A stretch of DNA of 64,000 nucleotides from Isoetes taiwanensis (taxonomy: Eukaryota > Streptophyta > Lycopodiopsida > Isoetales > Isoetaceae), in NCBI GenBank assembly GCA_021234155.1, contig JAJEKV010000053.1, forward strand, positions 1,935,307-1,999,306, written 5' to 3'. Below, in pieces: positions 24,231 through 35,300 of this stretch (positions are counted from its first letter, which is position 1; each line of letters begins with the position of its first letter). Both the position numbers and the translations under genes were made by a program. Below the pieces are notes generated by a model. It ran no database searches, had not been told where the DNA came from, and worked only from the letters and a program-made list of their open reading frames with translations.

Positions 24231-24339
24231 TTAAGGAATGATCCATATTTTGCACCTGTGTTGGAGAACCCTCAAGAGTTTCTGACGTATGCATTGTCTA
24301 AAGGAGTTTTATATTATAATGGTGGGTATGTGTATTCCT

Positions 24340-25575
24340 AATGATCGGGGAGTTGAGATTGAGGTTGCTATATGAAGCACATGATAGTCCTTTGGAGGGC
24401 CACCGAGGGGTACACAAAACTTTGAGGAAGATCGCGAGAATTTCTTTTGGCACAGATGGAAGAAGATGGTTAAAATGTAATGGCTAGGTGTTTATCTTGT
24501 CGGAAGGTAAAAGCATCAAGGTTTAGGGAGCACGGAGAATTACAACCTTTAGTAATTCCATCTTCCAAGTGGGAGTGTATTTCCATGGACTTCATTGTTG
24601 AGCTTCCCCGGACACGTTCAGGTTATGATGCAATTTATGTTGTGGTTGATCGATTAACTAAGCAGGCCCATTTTATGCCTATGAAGACTCTTTGCTACGG
24701 CAATGGATATTGCTAAGTTATTTGTTAAGGAGATTTTTAGGTTGCATGGGATGGCGACCACTATTTCATCGGATCGGGATACAAAGTTTATGAGCCAATT
24801 TTGGCAAGGGTTATTTCAAAATATTGGGACTAAGTTATATGTCGATTACATCTTATCGTCCTCAAGCGGATGGCCAAGTGGGGCGGAGTTAATCAAGTCT
24901 TAGAGGATATTTCGGGATGTATGTGCCTAGTCAACTTAGAAGGTATGGGATTCCCTATTTGTATTTTGCGAAGTTTGCATACAACAACACTTATCAAGAT
25001 TCCATCAAAATGAGTCCTTTTGAGGTAATGTATGGTAAGGAGTGCCGTTGTCCTCTTAATTGGAGAGATCCTCAATGCAATGTTGAAGCGACTAATGAAG
25101 TAGCGGAGGACATGGAAGCTTCGGCTAAGGAGACTTGACAAAATTTGGCGATGGCACAAAATAGGCAAGCGGTATGCCAATAAAAATTATGTGTTCTTGA
25201 GGATTAATCCCAATCGAGCTCACTAGCATTTAAAAAGTTGAGGTAAATGGGCTCCTAGGTATCTCGCGGGTCCATATGAAATTTTGGAGCGTATTGGCAA
25301 AGTGGCTTATAGGTTGGAGTTGCCCTCGCACTTGAAAGTACATAATGTCTTTCACGTGAGTAACTTAAGGAAGTATGTATTTGATCCTTCCCATATGTTG
25401 GGGAATACGATGATTTAGTAAGCGAGAGAGAACTTTCGTACCCTCGACCGAAGCGTATTCTGCGAGAGGAAACCGATAAACAAGGAGGCGAACAATACGA
25501 AGATTTTTTGGTTCAATGGGCGGGTTGTCGAGGGAAGATGCCACATGGGAAGATGCTAATTGGATTCTTGAGTGA
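24340..25575 (+). pseudogene. Ty3 integrase with chromodomain-like end
   Basis: The HHCC zinc domain (GHRGVHKTL and CLSC, about 24395-24510) precedes the core with WECISMDFIVELPRT (first catalytic D, about 24590) and ISSDRDTKF (second D, about 24765). At the place of the third catalytic residue (ADGQVE in relatives) the text reads ADGQVGR or is frame-shifted, so the glutamate is missing as written. Further on are KVHNVFHVSNLRKY (about 25340) and a chromodomain remnant (FLVQWAGC then, in another frame, EDATWEDANW, about 25505-25560). Chromodomains direct chromoviruses to heterochromatin. Confidence 0.8.
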
Positions 25576-25625
25576 GTTTTAGGAGATCGCCCATGAGGAC
25601 ATGGGTTGAATTTTTGGAGGAGGCA

Positions 25626-27982
25626 TATGGACCTAGGATTTTGAGGTATATTGTGGAATTATTTTTATTAAAGGATGCAAAGGAATATTAATCAAAATAT
25701 ATCATCATGCAGAGAAATACGTCGTATATGTAGAGATTATCTCTGGACGAAATCACGTGGTTAAAATAAATATAAGTCTGAGAGAAAAACATTGGGAAAA
25801 GATTGATTGCGGAGGGATTCTTTGAAGGAGCGAATCGGCGTGCAAAGCTCAGGAGGGCGTGTTGGAGGCCTTGAGAAAAAGCAACAAGCGGGATTCGGTG
25901 GGGATCAAGCCTTACACACAGGGTTTCCTAAGCGTAACAAAATTGTGCATCTTGAATTGTGTTGATGCGGTAGGATTGTTATGAAACTTAGTATTGATTT
26001 AGAGTTAAACTAAAAGTGCATGAATATGGAAAAAGCTTGCATGATTGAATTTGGAAGTATTTTATGATGGTATATTGACGGTTGCAAAAGTATCACGGAT
26101 CTAAGTGAGACAAGCATCTAGATCATGCGGAAATCTTTGGAATAGCTCATATTAGAACATGAGGGATGGATTAAGGTAAAGGGATGGTGGAATCGGTTAA
26201 AAGCGTGTTAAAAGCGTAAAAGTTCCCTTGCATCTTTGCCGTTTATATAACAGGATCACGGTATCGGTGATGATGGAAGCATGAAATGTGATGAGAAATG
26301 GGTCGATTTGGGCCTTAGGGAGGCCGAAATGGAAAAAGGAATGAGAATCGGGAAGATCAAAGCAAGATTCATTTGTAAAATCCCATGATCTTGGTGCTCA
26401 AGAATTGATCCAGGAGCTACTAGGGATTTGGGATTGGCGGCGAAATGGCGAAAAACCTCCTTGCAACCAAAATCGGGGGAGGAGCTAGGGAGTTTTGGCA
26501 TGGATTCGATGGCACTGGAGGCCATATCAGGGGAAGCGGCAGGCGGATTCGTCACACATGTATGATTAGGGTTAGGTTAAAGGAAAAAAAAAAAAGATGT
26601 TAACAATTAGTTTAGTTTTGTTAGTAAGGTAATAATAGAAATAAAGTTAAAAGTTTTAAGCTATAGCTAAGGTTAAATTTAAATTAAAAACATTGATGGG
26701 TGGTTAAAAGGCCTTGAGTTCCTGAGATTGATCTAGGAGCGAGGGGTAAGATGAGCAATAATAGGTTAGAGAGTAGAATTTGTTTATGCCACGACATGTA
26801 GAGTCTAACAAGTTATCTAGCTATAGATATTGAAAGCCTTAGAAATTAGTTAAGGTAAGAAGAAAATAAAAACCCAAGATACAAGTGCTCAGGTATGGAG
26901 GAAGTTTATAATGAGCATAATAATATTTAAATGCTATAGATTAAATACCATTAACATAGTCTTAAATATAGCTAGGGAACTTTTGAGAAAATGTAGACGT
27001 TAGTTTAGCAATGATAGTTTGCATTTTTGCATTATTAAGGCTATGGTTGGACATTTCATGTTACATAAAAGTGTGAATTATGGAATGTATTTGATGTTGA
27101 ATATGTTAAGGCATGGGCATGATGGTGAATTGTATGTAATTGTATATGGTGAAATTCTTTGATATAGACCTACGGGGCGAAGTCTAGATGCGATGGTCTA
27201 GACTCGCGGTTTTGCAGTGCTATGCAAATGGTAATATTTGAACATCGGGCGTTGATGCAGGTATGGTTTAGCGTCATGTGCGATAAGTGGTCCTCAATCT
27301 TTGGGCTTGGCGTGGATGGGTGTGTACCTGCGTGGTTACCCGCCCTATATGTCGGCTTTGTCGGTAGGAGTTGACCTTGCTTTCGGACCAGGAGGAATAT
27401 TGGTTTGCAATGTTGATGCTTTGGTTGCTTGTCTATTGTATATGTGGTTTTCAATGTTGGAATCAAGTTGCAATGGCTATGCTTGGTAAAATTATGCATT
27501 GTGGTTATGCTTGTTGGATTAATTACTTGGATTGCGAGGGCGAGGTTATGGTAAGGCTACATTATTGTTCTAAGTTAATGCTTTGTGATTATTAATGCTA
27601 GATATGACCTAGACCCCGATCCCACTTAGTCAGGTGTGACTAACCCGAGTGGTTAATGGTGTAGCGAGAGGTGCAAGGCGGCTCAGTAGCCAAGCCGGGC
27701 TTGAGGGTAGATCGTGTGGATTCTTTGTTCAATGCTTTTGACTATTATTGTTATTATATATGGGATTGAAGTTAATATTATTTTAAAGCTTTGGGAGTTG
27801 TGTGAAGCTTTTCTTTGAGTAATAAAGAATAATTTTATTTGGGACCTTAGAGCATGTATAAAGATTAAATTCTTTACCTAAGTATGCATGTATCAATTTT
27901 TAGAGTTCAAGAGTAAATAGATCAGCGGTAGAGATCGATGGGATCTCGATTCTGAGAGAGGTTAGCGGCGGGCCAAATCACA
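25626..27982 (+). repeat. 3' LTR, uninterrupted
   Basis: Colinear with both halves of the 5' LTR. The start reads TATGG where the 5' LTR has TGTAACGG. The end, ATCACA at 27977-27982, matches 22093-22098. The junction at 26663/26664 is the empty Helitron target. Confidence 0.85.
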
Positions 27983-30900
27983 CAACACGAGTCATCTTAC
28001 GCACCAAGCCCAGCGTAGAAAAAGTAGACCACAACAAGCATGGTGCCTTTGAGGCCGAAATTCATGAACTGGTTGTGTAATGTCGATTTTGCAATGCCTC
28101 GACCAGGATTTGGAATTGATTACCAACGGCGAGGAAGGGTGGCTAGACTACCATCTGAGGCCTTGTTAAAGATGCGAGAGGGCTTTTAAACCTCGAATAA
28201 TAGCTCTAGAGCACTGAAAAGGGTGAGCAGAGAGGTACACATGGATAGTGGGCAATATTAGCGCACTATTGGGAATATGATCGCGGAAGTTGCAAAAGTC
28301 GTAAGCTTGAGGCTAGAGTTTGAAAGAAAAAGCCATCGCGTGGAATGCGGCTTGGAGCAACGAAAGTTGAAGAAAGAAGCCCACCAACCCCCTCATCTTG
28401 TTAAGAAAGTGTTGGTGCAAACAATAATAGCCAAAGCGTCACGGTGAGAGACAGATAGGGATTGGGAAGCTTGTGGAAGAGTGGATGCTAAAGACAACCC
28501 TAGTTTGCAAAAGTAGATTCATCATGAGATAATAAATAGACAACAATTGGTTACGATTCATATGGCGCGGTGCATAAATGCAATATTTTTAGGTTCTAGT
28601 TTTATTAAGGATGAACCATATTGTGTAAAATTTCAAAACAATAATTTTTAGACGAGATCCTAATAAGTTAGTAGAAGCTATGTTGAAGAACATGAAGTCA
28701 CGGGATGCAAGTTAGGCATGGATGTATATCTGTTTGCATTGGTAGCTTCTTAGGCTTAGAAAGGCAAGGCTTAATTTTTTTTTTTTGGAATGGAGGTTAG
28801 TTGGCCCTTTTTTTACATGTCATGGGGCAATGCTTTTCTTGAGCTTGCATTTAAAAAAGTTAGGATTTGTCCCAGGAGTTGAGGCGGGCTTGATCATATG
28901 AGGGCCTTGAAGGAAAAAAATTATTTGTTGCCTCTAGGGTTGTGGACTTGGCTATGTCATTCTGCGGTGACACGTGAAAACTTCATCAAAAGAAAGGTAC
29001 TTGCATATGGACTTGCATCCGATCAATGTCTTTGCTCCATTTGGAGTATGGAAAGGAGAAGGGATGCATTGATCCTCATTTACGTATATATTTGCATTTG
29101 TGATTGGGGTGAATGTAGGCTGATGGGCGAGACAATGGAGGTAAAGCGGTGGCATTACAAGGGTTTGGATGGCGAGGGTAAGAAAAAGGATTGTGATTGA
29201 AAAGGTCGGGCATCCATATATGCGGCGATCTTTATTTTGGTGGTGGCTAAATGTGGCGATTGGCACAAAGGCGATTGGCTGCAAGGGTTGACTTTGACTT
29301 ACCGCGGGGGGCGTATATTGTCTATCACTTGGCTGATTTTGCTAGTAAGCACTCCTACATGGAGTCGATAGGAAGCACAGGCAGCAAGGCAAGCATGTCG
29401 GAGAATGTGCGACTATCACGAAGCATTGCGTTGGCTGCCAATGAGACAAAACACGAAATTTTGATTTGGCCCGACTACTTGACACCATCGCGAAGCGACT
29501 TTCATTGCTCTCAATTCGTGCGAGGCCCTGGTGGAATCAGATTGGATTCTTCAACTTGGCCCGCGGTGGGGACGGCATAATAGACCAAGATGGTCCTAGT
29601 CCGTTTAAGCGTGCATATCCTATTATTCACCACGACACCTAAATTTACATTGAAACATTCTTGTATATAATATTCAAAAAGAAATTCATTGAACGCTTGT
29701 TTATTTGATACTATTGAAATTATTGTCCTTTTCATACTTTAGAATTGTGAAATTGCGTGCAAAAGTTTTTATTATGTGCTTTTTTATATGTCATGATCAA
29801 CAAAAATTATAAAGATAAGACATCAAAGCACACACCTTGACAAAGTCGGCACCATTTTATGCACAACCCGATTCACGAGAGGCGTGTGCGATGGAAGGCG
29901 TATCTAAGAGAAAATTGCACCATCCGCGAGGAGGTGCATAGCGTGAAGCTGGCGAGACAGGGGCCATGCTATTGTCCATAGGAAGCAAACTTCGAGGATG
30001 TGATAATAAATTTGGACAAGAATGAGTTTGAAAGTGATCGGCCCAATAAGAGGGGGTAAGTACAAAGCTCATGAGTGCAAGATTGTTTGTGGTGCGAGCA
30101 AAAGCGATTGGGGCGGCATGTCAAGTGAAGGGACACCTACCCACAATAGCGAGTTTAGTAAGAGTTTAGATGCGCATAGAAGTATACTATGAGCTTGTGA
30201 AGAAAGTGCACGTAAATTATGCTAGTAGAAAATAGAGGCAAGGAAAGCGGTAATAGCGGCACCAAGAGGGTCAAGCTATCGAAGATAGCGAGAGTTAGGT
30301 GCATGGTGAGCCTGTCACCATTACATACAGTTCTTGGCCTTCTATCCGGGCTTTGGAATGTAGAGGGGGTAGCTTGGTACGGGAAGATCAACGAGCTTGT
30401 AGACATTCGGGCCCAATTAGAGAATGTGAGAAGTCGGAACCTAACCCTTTCTAAACAGAATATTAAAAAGGACCGTGCCCGATGGGAAGATGGCGGCCGA
30501 ATTAGAGGACACTAAAAGCGGCGACTAAGCGGCATTGAGCGAAGAAGCAATGGTCTTCAAGGAAAACAAGCGATCACTTACGCCAACCTAACAAGATCGT
30601 TGGACTCGACACTTTAGGGTGACTTGGAGTAGTCAATTGTATATCTCCCTCAGCAGTACTTGTATGAGAGCCAATAGGAAAGAGTTAAAAAGTGGCGATT
30701 ATAGACATGGCGTGTGGTGTCTTTGATGATTTGACCGACGGTGGGCTGGTACACTCTAGGGTGTGGGCATCGTATGCACATACGATGATGTGTTCTCGAT
30801 TGGATGTTGCAAAAGTCGCTTTTGTCCAATGCAAGGCGGATGGATCTTTCTGAATTGCAATATGCCATATTAAATATGCAAGGTCGCATGCAAGCTTTGC

Positions 30901-31176
30901 CACAAAAGTTGTTCGCGGGAGAGATGGGCAAATGCATACTTTTGAAAATTATCACGAGATGGAATTGTGGAGGGAAGTGGGAAAGGCTGCTTGCGAAGGA
31001 GGTAGTCACGAGGCATTAACCATTTTCTACCTCCACCTCCAGGGCCACAGGGTAATTGGGTTGATCCAACCGAGACCAATAAAAATAATGTCGAGTGACG
31101 TATAATGAGACAGAAATTAAATTTTGACTTGTAACATTTTGCGAATGGATGTGTAAGGTGAATGATATTATTTTAA
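27983..31176. other. Decayed region after the 3' LTR, unrecognised
   Basis: The first 200 bases probably continue the frame broken at 10568; one frame reads KHGAFEAEIHELVV and CRFCNASTRIWN, with a Cys-x2-Cys pair that hints at a zinc finger. Further open stretches (28898-29197, 29251-29577, 30219-30512) have no recognised relatives. The texture is like the 3' LTR, with few GCTG/CAG words, so the same consensus errors may hide coding frames. The 5' part of the LINE at 31.2 kb might lie here, but I saw no endonuclease motifs. Confidence 0.35.
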
Positions 31177-33380
31177 ATGAACTCCATTGTTCAAGGAAGC
31201 ATTAAAGCAAGCATTGGCTATTTTGGAACCTTTCACTCTGAGGGGATGGATGGGATAAATGCTCTTCTAACGTCTTTAATTACTACTACTGCACGCACAT
31301 GTTTTGCTTTGGGGCGTAGGAGAAAGGGACTGACTTGCAATGGTTGGTTTGATAGTGAATGCCTAGAAAAAAGGAAGCAATACAAGGGAGCAACGGGGGC
31401 AATTAGGGCACAATTGATCAAAGAGTTCCAAACCCTTACTAAGGCAAAGAAACGGGCTTTCTTGCGAGGTAAACAAGAGGAATTAGTAAGAGATTTGTTA
31501 GTGGAACTGGCTACATTCTGGAAAAAACTTACACAAGGCAGGCATGAAGAATCTTATTTACATGCGGAGGATTTTCTAGATATGGTAAGGAAATTGTATC
31601 ATGTGGAAGTCTGTGGGATGAATGGCAAAAAAGGGAAGTGCACCTTTTTCTTTTTCAAAGCAGATGTCAATGGGGGATGATAAAGCTTTACTTGCCAATA
31701 GAAAAGCGGCGGATGCCACGAGCCTAGTGGTAGGGAAGCTTTTAAAGTGGGCGGGCCCAAAATGGTGGAACACTAATGTTTAATCTGCTTGGCGAGAGAA
31801 GGATTCCTGCTGACTGGCAGGTCAATAGGTGGTTCCAATCACGGAGATAGAAATGATCCTGGCAACTACAGAATGATCATGGTTAGTAATTTCTATGCGA
31901 AGTTGTATGCTACAATTATTGAGCATAAGATTAGCAGCTGGGCAGAAGCATGTGACGTTAGAGCTAAGGGGCAAAGCGGTTTTAGACCTCAAAAATCCAC
32001 CATAGACCACCTTGTTACTTTCGGGTTATGACTGATGTTGTTAAAGGGACAAAGAAAGCCACTATTTCTGGCGTTTGTAACCGTACCAAGGCCTTTGATA
32101 GGTATCAGCGGTAATTTGTGGATTAGCATAAGCGCATAAGCGTACTGTATAAGAGAAGCGGTAAGATTGCTTTATGAGAGAGTCTGGTTAAACTTTCTAA
32201 GCCTTTTCGATTGAGGAGTGTGGAGGCGTGGTGGTCATTAACATTGGAGTCAAGCAAGGATGCCCTATGTCTCCAGGCCTTCTTTGGAATCTTTATTGAT
32301 GAATTGGAAGAATGGAGTGCGGAATATAGGGGGAAGGAACCACTTTGGGTGGGTATGTTATTAAGCTTGCTTTTATATGTTGATGACATAGTATTGATAG
32401 CCAAGAGCAAGGAAGGGGCGCTTTGGCTGATTTACGTGATGCTAAGAAATTTGAGGGTGAATTTGAGTTAAACTAAGGTAATGATTTTTGGGACTTATTT
32501 GGGCCGAAATTATGCTTTCTTCTATAAAGGCAATCTGTTGAGATAGCTACATCTTACAAGTATTTGGGGTTATGATAGATAAGAACTTGAGGTGGAACAA
32601 GCATTAGAAGCGAGAGAGAGTGAATGGGAGCTTAAGGCCCTTTTCGCCCAATGCAAAGACAATGTGTGGCGGATGTCACGGAAATTTGCTTGAAGAAAAT
32701 GTTATTTAAAACCCTAGATGCGGCGGTTGTGCTTTATGGTTCTGCAGTAGTATGGGGTAGAGGTTATCTTTGGGCACGTGGCAAAAATAGAAAAGGTGCA
32801 AAAAAAATTTTTGCATCTTTGAGCTTGGGGTTAAGCGCAAACTCCTATGAAATAATGTTAGCGAGAATGTGGTATGCTACCACTAGAATGTGAGGCTATA
32901 TGCCAATTTTTAACATACCTATGCAAGGTGGTTTGGTTTGATGATAATGAGTTATCCCGTTTAGCTCTAAAGGAGTCATTTGATATTAAAGGGATGAATG
33001 CGAGATGGCATGACCTGGCTAGGAAAATGGGGGTTAAAGCATTGAGGGGCTCGTCGAGAATAAGGATACGATTAGGGAATGGGTGGTGGAGGCGGTTATG
33101 CACGTATATGGTCTAGTCAGGGCACAAAATGCTGCATTCTGAGCACAAATGAATCAAGTTCGCGGGGAGATGAGTTATTTAAAGCTAACATATCGGGTCG
33201 GGGAAAAGGCATGTCATTTGTAGAATGAGGTTGGCGCTGTGAATCATTTGAATGTGGAGGTAGGGAGATGGATGAAAATTGCATATGAATATAGGGTATG
33301 TCGAGCATGTGGATCAAATGAGGTTGAGGGCGAGGAGCATGTAATTCTAAGGTGTCTAGCGTACCAAGCTTTTAAGTAGA
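31177..33380 (+). mobile_element. LINE (non-LTR retrotransposon) ORF2 remnant
   Basis: The ORF at 31177-31680 has WFDSECLEKRKQYKGA, typical of the stretch between endonuclease and RT. RT blocks follow: DPGNYRMIMVSNFYAKLYAT and QSGFRPQKSTIDHL (31850-32030), GVKQGCPMSP (about 32250-32280) and LLYVDDIVLIAKS (about 32365-32405, with the catalytic DD). A C-terminal Cys-His motif (CRACGSNEVEGEEHVILRC, about 33300-33357) closes it. The frame changes several times. The 5' end with the endonuclease and a poly-A tail were not identified. Confidence 0.8.
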
Positions 33381-33715
33381 AAATTTGACATTCAAGTTCT
33401 TGATCTTGTAACATTTTTCCACCTTCCGACAACTTCGCATTGCAAGCTTTTTGATTGATATATTCTGGTGAGAGAAGGAAATATAAAAATATCTGAGGTT
33501 TCATTAGTGATGGAAGAGAGTGAGCATGGCGATGAGGATCCCCTAATGTTTGAGGGCTCATCATGAAAATATTTTGATTTTGAAAATGTTTTTCTTGACA
33601 TCATAGACGATGGTCTCAAAGATGGAATAATACATTTCATTTCACTTCATTTCAATCTGAAACTCCTTGGATCAAGCTGCCATTTCTTTCACCTCGGCTT
33701 AGTCTTTTTTGTTTG

Positions 33716-33800
33716 TCCTATTTGATGTATCTAAAAGTGCCCCGAGGGATGAGATCGGCTCATTCATTTTAGGTGGCACTTTAGATTAATCAAATAGGAA
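33716..33800. repeat. Inverted repeat, about 26-bp arms
   Basis: The arms at 33716-33741 and 33775-33800 are complementary except for a few positions (TCCTATTTGAT with ATCAAATAGGA, AAAGTGCC with GGCACTTT). They enclose 33 bases. The outer flanks also share GGCTTAGTCTTT in direct orientation. Confidence 0.75.
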
Positions 33801-34879
33801 AATCAAAAGCGAGTAAACTGGAGTCGCGACTTTGGCTTAGTCTTTGTCCACACCATATGGTTTGTCGACTAACCGGGCTTGTATTGTCCATGGCAAAACA
33901 ATGTAGATTTCTCGAATTCTTGTTACCTCCTTTAGAAAAGCTGAGCTTTGCTCTTGCTCTCTTTAGAACTCTACGTGCCAATGTAGCTTAGTGTTTTGCT
34001 AGGTTACATTACGAAAGGCTCTAAATGGGAGGTGGGCGAGAACTTCGTTCTATCTAGAGGTGGAAGTTCTCATATACAAGTTGCTATAACATCGAGGAGG
34101 TGAGGCGTTCCTTAATTTCAAGCCAAAGTGATGCCTAAGCTTTGTCCATTAGGTATAGCGGTACATTTAGGCACCAAATCATGGAATATCCTACCTCACG
34201 CTATTGATGGAGAACCTTGAGTAGCCTTGTGACTTAAAATTAGAGGGCGTGTCCCCTTGAGTCGTGGTATATTGTACAAGGACAAAGGTAACAAGATTTT
34301 TGAGTACTCTATTTTATTGTAGCCATGGATGATCTGACCTAATGGTTGCTAGCGATTCGGTGGCTTGAAGTTCATGAGATAGGCGGTGAGGCGAGTCATG
34401 GGTGCGGTTCTCAAACACTAAGGTCATCGAGTTGTGTTAGCTAGTAAAAAGTGAATCGAAAATATCACGGACAAATAATGGCCTGCCTTTGACATCACGG
34501 ACCTCTAGTGGGGCCTTCATTCCTTTGAACATCATGGTAGATAAAATCATGGTGACCCGAAAATAAGGGGCCCGATGTAGAGGGCCGGTGCCATTGAGCG
34601 GTTATTGGCCCAAGTATGGAGGTTCATTAAATTCATGTTCCCGCCTCTTTGGGCAATGTATCTTAGTTTACATTCTAAGTTCCATTGTTCAAAAGTGAAA
34701 GCAAGATTTTTGGAGCAGGCGATGCTTTCCTCCTTGTGAACCTTCCTTGACCACTACATCCTCTAGAATGATCGTGATTATTTCAGCCCTTCACATACAA
34801 AGATTACTTTGGAGCAAGATTGTAGCACGAAGAAGGAAAGCGTAGCGAAAGTCAATAGGGTGCGGTGGTTGTAAAGGGG

Positions 34880-35300
34880 AGGTTCTCAAGGCACTCATGT
34901 CGAATGTTGAACGAAATATCACCGCGTGGATCATGTATCTTGTGAACCTTTCTTAACGAGTACATGGGGCAGCGACGGAAGTCGAGGCGGTTTCGATGGG
35001 GGTCTCTCAAGGCACTTAGGTGGTTGGCGATGGTGATGATCAGGCGAGATTCATTCTCAAAGCGATTAGGTCGAATGTTGAACCCGAATACCACATGTGG
35101 ATCATATATCTTGTGTACCTTCGATGGATCAGATTCGTCTCAGCCCGATCAACAAGATTACGTGGCATCTTGAAGGGGCAGCGACGGCGAGTCGAGATGA
35201 TTACGATCTGAGAAGGTTCTCAAGGCACTACGATTATTTGAGGTGATCGTAATGCTCAATAGAAGACAATCACCGAACTTAGGTTGAATCTTGAACCGAA
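34880..35300. repeat. Degenerate tandem repeat, about three units
   Basis: The blocks TCTCAAGGCACT, TCGAATGTTGAAC and GTGGATCATNTATCTTGTG recur in the same order from about 34881, 35003 and 35217. The units have unequal length (about 120-210 bp). Confidence 0.6.

Larger units (their letters stand above)
10569..27982 (+). mobile_element. Ty3 (chromovirus-type) LTR retrotransposon containing a Helitron
   Basis: The element has a 5' LTR (10569-22098, interrupted by 9,091 bp of Helitron) and a primer-binding site at 22101. A short start of gag is followed by protease, RT, RNase H, integrase and a chromodomain-like end, then a purine tract (GGAGGAGG, near 25615-25623) and a 3' LTR (25626-27982). 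The pol order PR-RT-RH-IN and the chromodomain place it among plant chromoviruses (Ty3/gypsy). The flanks CAACC and CAACA fit a 5-bp target duplication. Most of gag is missing, so it is not autonomous. Many frame breaks are present; see the finding on systematic errors before treating them as real. Confidence 0.85.

Noticed and set aside
30650-31079. Overlapping minus-strand frames of 70-120 codons
   Set aside because: Three frames overlap on the strand opposite to the LINE with no family resemblance; probably shadows in decayed sequence.
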